From: Rhizophagus irregularis
Taxonomy: Eukaryota; Glomeromycota; Glomeromycetes; Glomerales; Glomeraceae
NCBI RefSeq assembly: GCF_026210795.1
Contig: NC_089430.1
Location: forward strand, 5,580,001 to 5,644,000
Length of the DNA stretch: 64,000 nt
Direction: 5' to 3'
Part shown: positions 10,427-20,009 of the stretch, in pieces
Numbering within the stretch: position 1 is the stretch's first letter
How the letters are laid out: the number at the start of each line of letters is the position of its first letter
Program-made: the position numbers and the translations under genes
The notes under the pieces: generated by a model
Databases searched by the model: none
What the model saw: the letters and a program-made list of their open reading frames with translations, nothing else
Told to the model about the DNA's origin: nothing

Positions 10427-12520
10427 TTATACAATTTGTGGTATTACAGTGAATGTTTCTATAGTTTTAAAATGTTTTATCTTGTCGTTTTCAACTTCTA
10501 GTTCTACGTCTGTATTACTATCGCTATCTTCAGCGTTTATTTCTTCATTTAAATTGTTTACATTTGCCTCATTTATAATTTCTTCTCCTTTCTTATCCTC
10601 TTTATTTTCTTCTTTATTTTTGTCTTTAACACCCTCCTTAATTTCATTAACATCTTCTTTCTTAAATTCATCTTTAACATCCTCTTTCTTATCCTTATTT
10701 TCATCTTTAACTTCCTCATTCTCACCTTTAACATCTTCTTTCTCATCGTTATTTTCATCCTCAACTTCTTCCTTCTCACCTTTAACATCATCTTTCTTAT
10801 CCTTATTTTCATCCTTAACTTCCTCATTCTCACCTTTAACTTCTTCTTTCTCATCATTTTCGTTCTTAACTTCTTCCTTCTCACCTTTAACTTCTTCTTT
10901 CTCATCCTTATTTTCATTCTTAATTTCTTCCGACTTTGTTTCATTCATTTCCGTTAAATTAGCAGATGCTGCTTCTTCAGATTTTACGTCTTTGTATTTT
11001 GCGACTAATTCATAAATCTTTTCTGGGATAAGATCAATTTCACTGCGATATAAGATCATGGTCATCATAACTTCACAAGGAGGTAATAAATTTTCAGGAA
11101 TTTTTTCAAGAATATCATGAGGAAATTCAGCTTCAGGATTTTCAACGACACTCTTATACATTTTTTCAATTTGATAATGAGTGCAATAACCAAGATTAAG
11201 TTGTACGTCCATACGACCAGGACGAATACAAGCAGGATCAAGATGTTCAACATGATTTGTTGTCATAATAATTATATTTCCTTCGGCCAAAATATGACCA
11301 TCCAAGCATCCCAAAAAAGTCGATAAACTAAATTCAGCAAATGCATCAATTTTAACTTTATTATCATCATCTGAATTATCATCACTTTTATCGAAAGATT
11401 TCATTAAAGATGATAACGAGGAATTAAATGAACCAGAATTACTTGTACGTTTATGAAGAACTTTTGATTGTGTATCAACATCTTCAAGTACAATAATTTG
11501 ATTTCCTGGAACACCACTAAATGCAGCATTTAATTCATTATCATTTTTAATATCTTTAAGATTTAAATAATAAATATCACGAGATAATTGGGAAGAAATG
11601 GCATTTATTAAACTAGTTTTTCCAGTTCCTGGTTTACCATATAATAAAATACCACGTCTATAAGGTACTCCAATTCTTTCATAAAAACTTTTATCATTCG
11701 CAAATGTTTCCAATTCTTTTTTCAATAAATTTTCTTGTGATTCATTTAATGCAACACTATCTAACCCTCGAGAAGAAGATAATGTTTGAACGAAATTCCA
11801 ACGATTTTTACTTCGTTCATATCTTGAACGTACTTTTGATTTTTTCAGAGTTTTTAAATAAGATCTTACAATTTCATTTAAAAATTCAGTTGTAACAGTA
11901 ACATTTTCTTCCTCTGAAACTTCAACGGTTGTTAAAAAAATTGAAGGTTTCGATTGTTTACTTCTAGATATTGAACCACTACCTTCATCATCAACATTCT
12001 CTTGTCCGGGAATTTTATATGTAACAGAATATTTTTTTTCTTTATATTCAATTGTAATTCGATGATTTTTTTCTGGAAGAACGTTAATATTTGGAGGAGC
12101 GCAATCATCATCAACACCATCATTTTTGATAGTATCGACAGTCTGAATAACGAATGAACCATCATTTAATTCTTTTGTTTGTTGGGAAATTAACCAAGAC
12201 AATGCTTCATAAAATACATTTGTATAAGAGTAACCATATTTTCCTTGAGTATAATATTCAATTTGCATTGTAACATTTTTTTTATTTCCCCATTTTCCCC
12301 ATGGAGTTCCTGTATTTGAAAGAAATTGAACCAATGCAGGAATTGAAGTGGAAATTGTAGATGCTATAACAGTCGTTATAAACATATCAACCGCGATAAT
12401 TCCAGTCAAATAAAATTCTAATTTTGATGGGAGATACGCCAAAAGAATTGTATTCAATTGCGTTTGAGTAAATAAAATAGTCAAAGGTTGAAAAATTTGG
12501 GAGTAATTAACTTTAGGCAT
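10427..12520 (-). CDS. BCS1-like AAA ATPase with Lys/Glu-rich repetitive tail
   Basis: A 697-aa single-exon protein. Residues 1-70 are hydrophobic with a probable membrane segment (about 35-65), as in BCS1-type ATPases. A BCS1-N-like region follows (70-250), then the AAA module: Walker A GKPGTGKTS (295-303), Walker B IIVLEDVD (342-349), sensor-1 MTTN (419-422) and arginine-finger region RPGRMD (433-438). Yeast Bcs1 inserts the Rieske protein in the mitochondrial inner membrane, but fungal paralogues have other, mostly unknown roles, so bc1 assembly should not be assumed. Residues about 530-640 are degenerate 11-12-residue KEEVKGE/DEN repeats absent from typical BCS1, and an Asp/Ser-rich insert lies at 355-395. 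The core motifs are intact. Confidence 0.9.
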   Translation of the reverse strand: MPKVNYSQIFQPLTILFTQTQLNTILLAYLPSKLEFYLTGIIAVDMFITTVIASTISTSIPALVQFLSNTGTPWGKWGNKKNVTMQIEYYTQGKYGYSYTNVFYEALSWLISQQTKELNDGSFVIQTVDTIKNDGVDDDCAPPNINVLPEKNHRITIEYKEKKYSVTYKIPGQENVDDEGSGSISRSKQSKPSIFLTTVEVSEEENVTVTTEFLNEIVRSYLKTLKKSKVRSRYERSKNRWNFVQTLSSSRGLDSVALNESQENLLKKELETFANDKSFYERIGVPYRRGILLYGKPGTGKTSLINAISSQLSRDIYYLNLKDIKNDNELNAAFSGVPGNQIIVLEDVDTQSKVLHKRTSNSGSFNSSLSSLMKSFDKSDDNSDDDNKVKIDAFAEFSLSTFLGCLDGHILAEGNIIIMTTNHVEHLDPACIRPGRMDVQLNLGYCTHYQIEKMYKSVVENPEAEFPHDILEKIPENLLPPCEVMMTMILYRSEIDLIPEKIYELVAKYKDVKSEEAASANLTEMNETKSEEIKNENKDEKEEVKGEKEEVKNENDEKEEVKGENEEVKDENKDKKDDVKGEKEEVEDENNDEKEDVKGENEEVKDENKDKKEDVKDEFKKEDVNEIKEGVKDKNKEENKEDKKGEEIINEANVNNLNEEINAEDSDSNTDVELEVENDKIKHFKTIETFTVIPQIV
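10573..10944 (-). repeat. Coding minisatellite in the BCS1-like tail
   Basis: Degenerate in-frame units encode KEEVKGE/KDENKDKK-type charged repeats at the end of the BCS1-like gene. The opposite strand and other frames also stay open here because of the repeat composition; those frames are artefacts. The array can change length without shifting the frame, since its units are multiples of three. Confidence 0.85.
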
Positions 12521-13334
12521 GATTGATTTAATTTACTTTTGAAAAAAGTATAAAAAATTGGTAATTGATTGTTATAAAAATTTGAAAAAAAAAAATTTTT
12601 TTTAGAAAATTTTAATCTTTTTTAATTTGTGTTTATATATTTTTTTTTTTATGTTTTCAAACAAAATTTATTTTATTATTTTTTTTAAAAAAGTGCGATG
12701 TAAGCGATGTATATATGTGTGTTTATAAATAAATAAATATATTTATTTTTTATAAAATTATTCAAATTGAATGATCAATTTTTGAATGATCTAAAAGCCA
12801 TGAAATTCTTCCTCCATTATTTATACGTTTCTTTAACTTTCCGCAGTCCATCTTTCGAAAAACAAAAATTAGATAAACTCCGGTAGTATTAATCGATGAT
12901 CATTTATGGGTCTTTATATCCCCGTATGTAAATGATCGACACCATTAAAGATTCATTTGTCACTGCGGCTTTTGAGAATTGTGCATATCCGTAATTGATA
13001 AATATGGTAGGTCTAGCTTTTTACCGTTCGACTTGGTTGTTAGAAATACATTTTAATAGCTATTGTTCTTTGGTTCTAATTAATATTTCCAAATAAATAC
13101 TTTTTAGATAACACTCAAAGTATTATATTCAAATTTGAAATAATTATATAAGGCAACATTCTCGTAATATTATATAAAACTAAGAAGTTTTCAATCGGAT
13201 ATTTGACAAAAAAGGCTGCATGGTTGTTTATTATGTGAATATCGGCTTGGCCATATTTGGGAAGCACATTTTGACAGTTTTAACAATTGCGGTAAATGAC
13301 ATGAAAAAATGACCAAATGATAGCGTCATTTTAG
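12521..13334. other. Upstream region of the BCS1-like gene, nothing recognised
   Basis: AT-rich DNA with T- and A-runs next to the start codon at 12520, presumably holding the promoter of the minus-strand gene. No specific site can be assigned. Confidence 0.45.
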
Positions 13335-13560
13335 ATTAATTCTGAGTCATTCCCGGACTTTTGATTTTAAAATCATGTGATTAATTCTGGATCATTCCCG
13401 AACTTTTTCAATTAAAATCATGTGATTAATTCTGGATCATTCCCGAACTTTTCAATTAAATCATGTAATTAATTCTGGATCATTCCCGAACTTTTCAATT
13501 AAATCATGTGATTAATTCTGGATCATTCTCGAACTTTTTCAATTAAAATCATGTGATAAG
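13335..13560. repeat. 42-46-bp tandem repeat, 5 units
   Basis: Five direct units contain ATTCTGGATCATTCCCGAAC, then a T-run, AATTAAA and TCATGTGATTA. The first (from about 13339) is the most diverged (GAGTCATTCCCGGAC). Spacing is 42-46 bp. I see no coding content. Confidence 0.88.
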
Positions 13561-13629
13561 ATGTCAACCAATCAAAATAAACAACTAAATGATTATGAGG
13601 CGAAGCACGAATATTAAACTCCGTGATAA

Positions 13630-14110
13630 ATTACAGAGAATTTTTTCAATAAGATTTTTTTTTTGACGGATTATTTGTCAGAAAAATTATTTTTAAGAGG
13701 AGAGATTTTTTTTTTTTTGATACAATGAATTTTTTGAAAATTTTTTAATAGAAAAGTTTTTTTTTTGATGGATAATTTCATTAGAAAATTTTTTTGACAA
13801 GGGAGATTTTTTTTAATAGAGAATTTCGTTAAGAATTTTTTTTTAATAGGAGGGAATTTTTCTTGATAAAGAATTTCTTTTGAGAATTTTTTTTTTAATA
13901 GGTGAATGTATTTTTTGGCGGAGGATTTATCAGAGAATTTTTTTTAATAGGGGGTTTTGCTTTCGAGAGAATTTCATTAAAGAATTTTTCTTTAATAGGG
14001 AGATAAATAATTTTGCTGAGAATTTTTTTTTTTTGATAGAAATTTTATTATAGAATTTATTTTCTTAATAGGTAAGAAATTTTTTTTTTTTAATAATTTT
14101 TTTTTCCAAT
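13630..14110. repeat. Degenerate T-rich minisatellite
   Basis: Long T-runs (8-11) alternate with GAGAATTTC/AATAGGGAG/GATAGAG pieces at irregular spacing of about 30-45 bp, giving strong strand asymmetry. No gene. Confidence 0.7.
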
Positions 14111-15480
14111 GGATATTATAAATAAATGATTTGTTAGTAGTATAAAAATGCGCATTCTGTCATGGTTTTCTCAATTTTATCTTAATCTTATTAATTAATT
14201 TTATTCTTAGTATTTGATTCAGTTTTTTTTTTCTAATAATTTCAGATTTTTAAAAATTTATTTTATGGTATTTTTTTTTTACTTTATTTAATAATTTTCT
14301 TTAATTTGGTATTTTTGATTTCATTTTTAACTTTAATTTTAGCATTTTTTTTTTAATGTTAATATTTTTTTAATTTTATTAAAAATTTTTTATAAATTTC
14401 ATATTATATAATTATATAATATACATATGTATTTTAAACATATAATATGCATTAAGAAAAGTTTTTAAAATAAAGCTAACTATAAAAAAAGTATATAGCA
14501 AATGTATTTTTATTTATTTTAAAATTTATTTCCCTTTTTTTTGATTAGTGAAACTTAAAGACAAGTTTCTGGCAGTATAAAAATAATATTAACAATACTT
14601 CGCTATTGTATTTTATTACCTGGTTAAAAGATTTATTATAAATCGTCTGTATATCTGCAAATTAATTAAATTAATTCTAAATTGTAGAATTTATTATGCC
14701 AGAAAATGTCTAAAAAAGGCAGTAATTTCTGGCTGACATCATCTATCATATTAAGGAAAGATGTTGTATTTTTTAAGTTCGAAGTTTACTCTTGTACAAA
14801 ATAAATTCTCTTATTTATTGTTGTAGTTTATTCTTAAAAGCTACCATTACAATACTTCAATTTGTGTGAATTTATGTGAATTTTTTGATACCAAAAATAA
14901 ATCACATTGAAAGTAAACCTCTTATAAGCTCCTGAAAACAAAGAAAAATTATAAAAATCTGTATCCTTTGAATGAAATTATCTGTCGTAACTACATTAGA
15001 GGCGGAAAGTTTCAAAGGGTTGAAATAAATCAAAAGAAATAACTTCTCAAATGTATTCTTTATCAAAAGTATTATGATTGGTAACGCTAAAAATTTTAAA
15101 TAATATTTTAACTGTTATAATTTCTATGATGATAATATTAATACGACTTTATTAAGTTTATTTAATAGCATCATTCCTTATTGATCTATAAATTATAATT
15201 ACCCTTCATTCTTCTTTTATTTGATCGGTTTGTCTTATTTAAAAAATTTAATTGATTAAATTGGGTAGAAAAATTAACTTTATGCGAAAGACTATATACA
15301 CGTATGTTTATTAACATATAAGATCACGCGTAATTTGAAATTTTGTGCTACATCAAAAGATAAAGGTTTATGGAAAGCAACACGTCGATCATTAAACCAA
15401 AAATTTAGCTAAAGGATTTCTCTGACAAAACTTTTTTTCTAACAATTTTACAACACTTAAAAACTAAATATTTGAACTCC
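14111..15480. other. AT-rich intergenic DNA, nothing recognised
   Basis: No domain-bearing reading frame, RNA gene or repeat boundary was recognised here. Confidence 0.5.
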
Positions 15481-15960
15481 TCGACATGTTTTACATGTAA
15501 AATGAGTAGAAACACCCGTTCTAAATCAAAGACTATGTCAAAAAACGCAGAAGCTGATATAATAGCAGGCTCATTTGCTACCAACGACTCTACTTCATAA
15601 GATACTACTGTTCAAAGACCTAATAAAATCAGAGCTACCCAAGCCACAAACCTATGGATAAAATAGATAATGGGTGCATTTACAAATTCATTTAGATCGG
15701 ATTGAGCCGACGCCTCAATCCAACCCATATTTACAAATTACAAAATCGATTTGGATCGAATTGAGTTGATCAACCTGACTCATTTAGATCGGATTTTACT
15801 ATTAAATTTCCAATCCAGGGTGTACCCCACGATTAAACATACCAGTACTACTATCCACCAACCTACCACCACATGTTACCCCCTATGACCCACCTATATA
15901 ATTTTTTTTGATGAAAAATTTTTTTTTCATATTAAATTTTCTTTCATATTTCGTTTAATA

Positions 15961-17048
15961 ATGGAAACAACCCTTCATGACCGTGAAAATTTTACTAAGG
16001 CGGACATTAAAAACAATAAAAAAAAATCATGCCAATGGAACGATGATAATATTAAGCTTTTACTTTCATTTTTAATAGAACGGAAAGAAGAAGTAAACCA
16101 ACTAAGTACCAAACGAGGTGGCAGCGGTAATACAAAAGCAAAGCTTTGGCAAGACGCGTCAAATATATTTCTTGACAGTCATTGCCAATATTCTGCTGAA
16201 CAGTGCGCGGTTAAGTGGAAAAACATTAAAAAAAAATATAAGGTACTACTTAAGAAACTACTTTTTAAAAATTCTTATTCACACCTTTAATTAAAAAATA
16301 TTCTATTTAGGATGACATGGATCATAATAAAAAATCAGGTAATGATTTAATTGAAGTAAAATATAAAGCAGAAGTTGAAGAAATCCTTGATGGAAATCGT
16401 CCAAGTTTAACTCCAAAACTACTAGAAAGTAGTTTGGACCAAAATGATGAAGTTATTATTGAAAAGGAAGCTCTATTTAATGAAATTACTGGTCGAAGTA
16501 AACGAAAGAACAGGTCTGATGAATCTATCCAAGAAGATGAACCGCGAAAAGCTAACAGGTCCGAAGTAAGAAAAGTTAAAAATATGTTGGAAGATCTAAT
16601 TTATCAAAGAAAGGAAGAACAAGAAAATAGAAAAATAGAACGAGAAAGAAGAGAAGTTGAACGAAAGGAAAGGGAAGAGCGAAGGCAACAGGAGTTTAGT
16701 TTACTAATTTCTGCTTTGAATTCTACAAATAGAAATATGATGTTTTCTCAAAATGATGGTATGTAATTTATTAATATAATTACAAATTATCTTTAATATC
16801 TTTAATATACTAATTATTTTATAATAGTTCCTTTTTATTATCAATCTAGTTCATTTAATACAATGCAATTCATGGATACTTCGTATACTGATACTCCACA
16901 AATTAATCGTACTCATACTCCACAAATTAATCGTACTCATACTTCGCAAATTGATCGTACACGTACTTCGCAAATTGATCGTACACGTACTCCACAAATT
17001 GATCGTACACGTACTCCACAAATTGATCCTACTTTGCAATTTGAATGA
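15961..17048 (+). CDS. Harbinger Myb/SANT-like DNA-binding protein (3 exons)
   Basis: The spliced model is exons 15961-16242, 16311-16758 and 16828-17048, with introns of 68 and 69 nt that have GTACTA/TTTAG and GTATGT/TAATAG borders and frame-consistent joins, giving 316 aa. Residues about 23-94 form a trihelix/MADF-like Myb/SANT domain (WNDDNIKLLLSFLIER ... AVKWKNIKKKYK). The middle is charged, with an Arg/Glu-rich coiled coil in exon 2 (ERERREVERKEREERRQQE). The C-terminus is an 8-residue repeat (TPQINRTH / TSQIDRTR), about six copies of a 24-bp unit. In Harbinger elements this partner imports the transposase into the nucleus and directs it to the ends (family knowledge). It converges with the transposase gene, leaving 135 bp between stops. 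Confidence 0.85.
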
Positions 17049-17183
17049 ACTCTACATTACATATTTTCTCACCTCAAGATTTAGATGAAATTTAATCTGT
17101 TGTAATTGTAAAAAAATATAACCAAAATAAAGTCAATTATTCAAAAAAAAAATTGAAATTTTTTTTATTCTGGTGTTTATCAT

Positions 17184-18532
17184 TTATTCTGATACTTCAA
17201 TATCAATTTCATCTTCACTATCACTAATAATGTTATATCTGCTTCTTCTGTTATCTCGTAAAATTTTTTTATTCCACAAATAATTTGCTAAATTATCTCT
17301 AATGGTGTTGGTTACTTCAGAAGCATTATTATTATTTGATAAGGTGTGAAAATTATTTTGGTCATCAAAATATTCATCATCATCTAACATATCTTCCTCC
17401 CTTTCTTCACAGATATTATGTAAAATACAAGATGTTGTTACAATCAGAATAGCTGTTTCTAATGATGTTGCTATAGGATTAATGAGGCATCTAAATCTTG
17501 ATTTCAATTTTCCAAAAGCTTGTTCAACACTTATCCGAGTTTGAGAATGTTTGGTATTATAATAAGTTTGTATTTGTGTTAACCTTCCATTATCACGGTA
17601 TGGTGTAAGTAACCAATTTTGGCAAGGATAACCAGCATCACCAAGAATGTACGAATTTGAAGGAATAACAGAAGAAGAAGAACTAAGCATATAATATAAT
17701 GGAGAATTATGAAATATTCTACTATCATGAGTTGAGCCAGGATAACCAACAAAAATATCAATAAATCTTCCATATGAATCAACAACTGCTTGTAAAACAA
17801 TTGAATAAAAACCCTTTCTATTATAATAATCCATAGGATATTCTTTAGGAGCTTTAATTGGTATATGACTACCATCAATAGCTCCTATGGCATATGGGAT
17901 ACCAGCTTTTCTTTTAAATTTCTTTGCAATATTACTAAATTCAGTATAGTTATTGGGAAATCTATTAAAAATCATAATAATTAATATTTATTTATTAATT
18001 CATTAAAACTTTAATTACTACTAAACTCTTACCTAATTTTTGATGAGAGAAAATGACATTTAATTGCATATAAGACTGATCTGATAATAAAACATATAGT
18101 TGTTTCTCCTAATGCAAACAATTGTCCAAGTGTCCTATAGCTTTGACCAGTAGCTAAAAACCATAAAGTTACTGAAACTTTCTGTTTAATTGGAAGTCTT
18201 GGAGCGCCTCTTGAGTTGTTTCTTTGCAATAATATAGGTGCTATCTCAGTACACAACCACTCAAATGTAGTTTTTGTTATTCTAAAATGGCGCTTAAACT
18301 CCATATTTTCCCAACTGCTACATATATTATTAAACCAACAAAAGCTTCGGGCTCTTCTTGCTTGCCTGTGAACTGCTCTTAAAGAATTATTCCTTTCAAT
18401 AACGTCTATACACTCATAATAAAATAGTAAATCATTATTCTCATCAGATGTTTCTTCGGAGGATGAATCAGTTTGGTCCAAAAAAATTAAATATATAATT
18501 GAAACAAACAAAGAATGTCTTTGAATATTCAT
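17184..18532 (-). CDS. Harbinger DDE transposase (2 exons)
   Basis: Exon 1 is 18532-18033 and exon 2 is 17961-17184. The 71-nt intron has a GTAAGAG donor and an AATAG acceptor, and the join restores Arg. The product is 425 aa. Catalytic residues sit in GAIDGSHIPI (D), YILGDAGYP (D) and EQAFGKLKSRF (E), the DDE_Tnp_4 signature. N-terminal to these, a helix-turn-helix-like stretch (RLPIKQKVSVTLWFLATG ... TLGQLFALGETTI) matches the family's DNA-binding part. No stop or frameshift is seen. The far N-terminus from 18532 is hydrophobic and atypical, so a slightly later start is possible. Confidence 0.9.
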
Positions 18533-19332
18533 TATTATTCAACTTTTAGGTCTAAACTAAAATGTGTTAAGGTGGTATACGAAAATTCAAAATCCGACGC
18601 TCGTATTTGTAAACACAGATTGGATTTTATAAGAATCTGGTTTAATCCAAATGGATCGGCAATCCGATCTAAATCCGATCTAAATGAATTTGTAAATGCA
18701 CCCAATATATTTCCTTTTCACGCTATGGATATAGACGAAAACGCTTTGCCTCCTCACGCACTATCCTATATTTCATCACGTGATACACTAAATCGGGATA
18801 TCCAAATCTAACAAAGAAAAAACGACCCATGTCACAAAATAGAAGAACAAGAACTAGAAAAAGCTTCTCTAATTTTGTATATTCAAATCCGTTTACTGGC
18901 CAATTTCGCAATTATAACAATTGCATGGATCTGATGTTTATTATTTTTTCTTCATCCGATTTCCTTCACAGTGGAACTTTTTTTTACCATACAGATTTTA
19001 GTTTATCTTCTGATGTTCACAATTCTAATTTTAATAATCATCATGTAGCTTTTAATGTATAGTCACCTAGTAGTACAATTTCATCACCCACCGATCTCCT
19101 CATATATACCACTCCTATTTAGACTTGGTTGGAGTCCTAGATAGTTCTTTTTTTTACCAGTAAGGGTCTGTTCTAGTAGACTTAGGTTTGCTGTTGTGGG
19201 CGAAGTTTATAATGCTTTCCAGTTTATTCGTTAGAATAGTTTTGTGATTTTCATTGTATTACTCCTCGCTATCCATAAAATAAAATAAATAAAGGTTTAT
19301 TCTGATAATCTTTTTTTACGTTTCTTTTTTAG

Positions 19333-19640
19333 CGTTAGGTTTCTGCTTAGTGGAACGAACTGAAATGGTGAGTATTTTTTTTCTAATTGACTTTCAAAGA
19401 AATGTTTTTAACATTTCATTTCTTATTCTTTTTCAGTAACATCAAATTTCTTAGACACCGAATTTTTAGAGGTAAATTGGGAAGATGAAGTTTTTTATTT
19501 TTGACTTTAAAGAAATGTTTCTAACGTTTCATTCCATATTTTTTTTCTAGGGCGCTAGCTAGGTTACTACTTGTACACACTGGACTTTTAAAGGTAAATT
19601 GAGAAGGGATGTTGTAAAGTTTTATTTTATTTTGTTTATT
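19333..19640 (+). other. Micro-exon/intron-like units with hairpin branch-point region
   Basis: Short segments of 35, 35 and 43 nt (19333-19367, 19437-19471, 19551-19593) are bounded by acceptor- and donor-like sites: TTTTTTAG, GTGAGT, TTTCAG, GTAAAT, TTCTAG, GTAAAT. The intron-like pieces (69 and 79 nt) each contain a hairpin around an AAC branch-type site: GAAATGTTTTTAACATTTC at 19399-19417 and GAAATGTTTCTAACGTTTC at 19512-19530. The T-to-C change in the second arm makes a G-U pair, so pairing is kept. The same design occurs in the array at 27.9-29.3 kb. No long coding frame results from joining the pieces. Transcription is unproven. Confidence 0.45.
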
Positions 19641-20009
19641 TGACGTTTTATTCCTTATTCTTAACTCTAAAAAACATGTGATTTAGAATTTAACTGCATT
19701 TTAAATACAAAATTTTTTGCTCTGGACTTACAACGGTTTCTGTTTGCGTTTCCTATTTTTTTTTTAAAAAAAAGGAGATTGGTTTTAACCAAATTTATAA
19801 AAAAAAAAAAGTTTGCATGAGCGTTACTAAATTAAAATGAAATTAATGTTTCATAAATAAATTTATTTTGACATACCGTATCTAGTGATTTTTTATCAAT
19901 TTTCAATAAACAATTCGTTCATATTTTTTATTCATTAGAATAATAATAATATATTTTAACTTAAATGTGAAAACTTTAAAATGAAATTAAAATCCTTTTG
20001 TTTTTTGTA

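Larger units (their letters stand above)
15672..18703. mobile_element. PIF/Harbinger DNA transposon, apparently complete (3032 bp)
   Basis: The terminal inverted repeats are identical over 32 bp, beginning GGGTGCATTTACAAATTCAT at 15672 and its complement ending at 18703. The element is flanked by a 3-bp direct repeat AAT (15669-15671, 18704-18706). PIF/Harbinger elements make 3-bp duplications and encode two proteins, a DDE transposase and a Myb/SANT-like partner. Both are here in convergent orientation with intact spliced frames. AAT is not the usual TWA target. Identical ends and open frames suggest recent insertion. Confidence 0.93.
15501..19290 (+). pseudogene. Retroelement-like open frame split by a PIF/Harbinger insertion
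   Basis: A frame starting ATG at 15501 (MSRNTRSKSKTMSKN) is stopped at 15597. Close to the element, another frame reads SHKPMDKIDN up to the left target site, and after the inserted element it continues as IFPFHAMDIDENALPPH and ends near 18811. Joining the flanks with one AAT copy restores continuous reading across the junction. The N-terminal style and a 3' tail ending in AATAAA-like repeats (to about 19290) resemble a LINE ORF1 remnant with a large internal deletion, but that identity is inference. The interruption itself is clear. Confidence 0.5.

Noticed and set aside
10449-11015. 188-residue Ser/Leu/Phe-rich plus-strand frame opposite the BCS1-like tail
   Set aside because: It is the complement of the Lys/Glu coding minisatellite. 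Composition alone keeps it open and it has no domain.
13335-13560. CRISPR-like direct repeats
   Set aside because: Five contiguous tandem units without spacers of unique sequence; an ordinary minisatellite.
16863-17048. Stand-alone 61-residue gene
   Set aside because: It is exon 3 of the Myb/SANT partner: an acceptor at 16827 and the reading frame join it to exon 2.
18515-18811. 98-residue plus-strand frame crossing the right end of the Harbinger element
   Set aside because: It spans the element border, including the inverted repeat, so it is a chimeric frame and not a gene.
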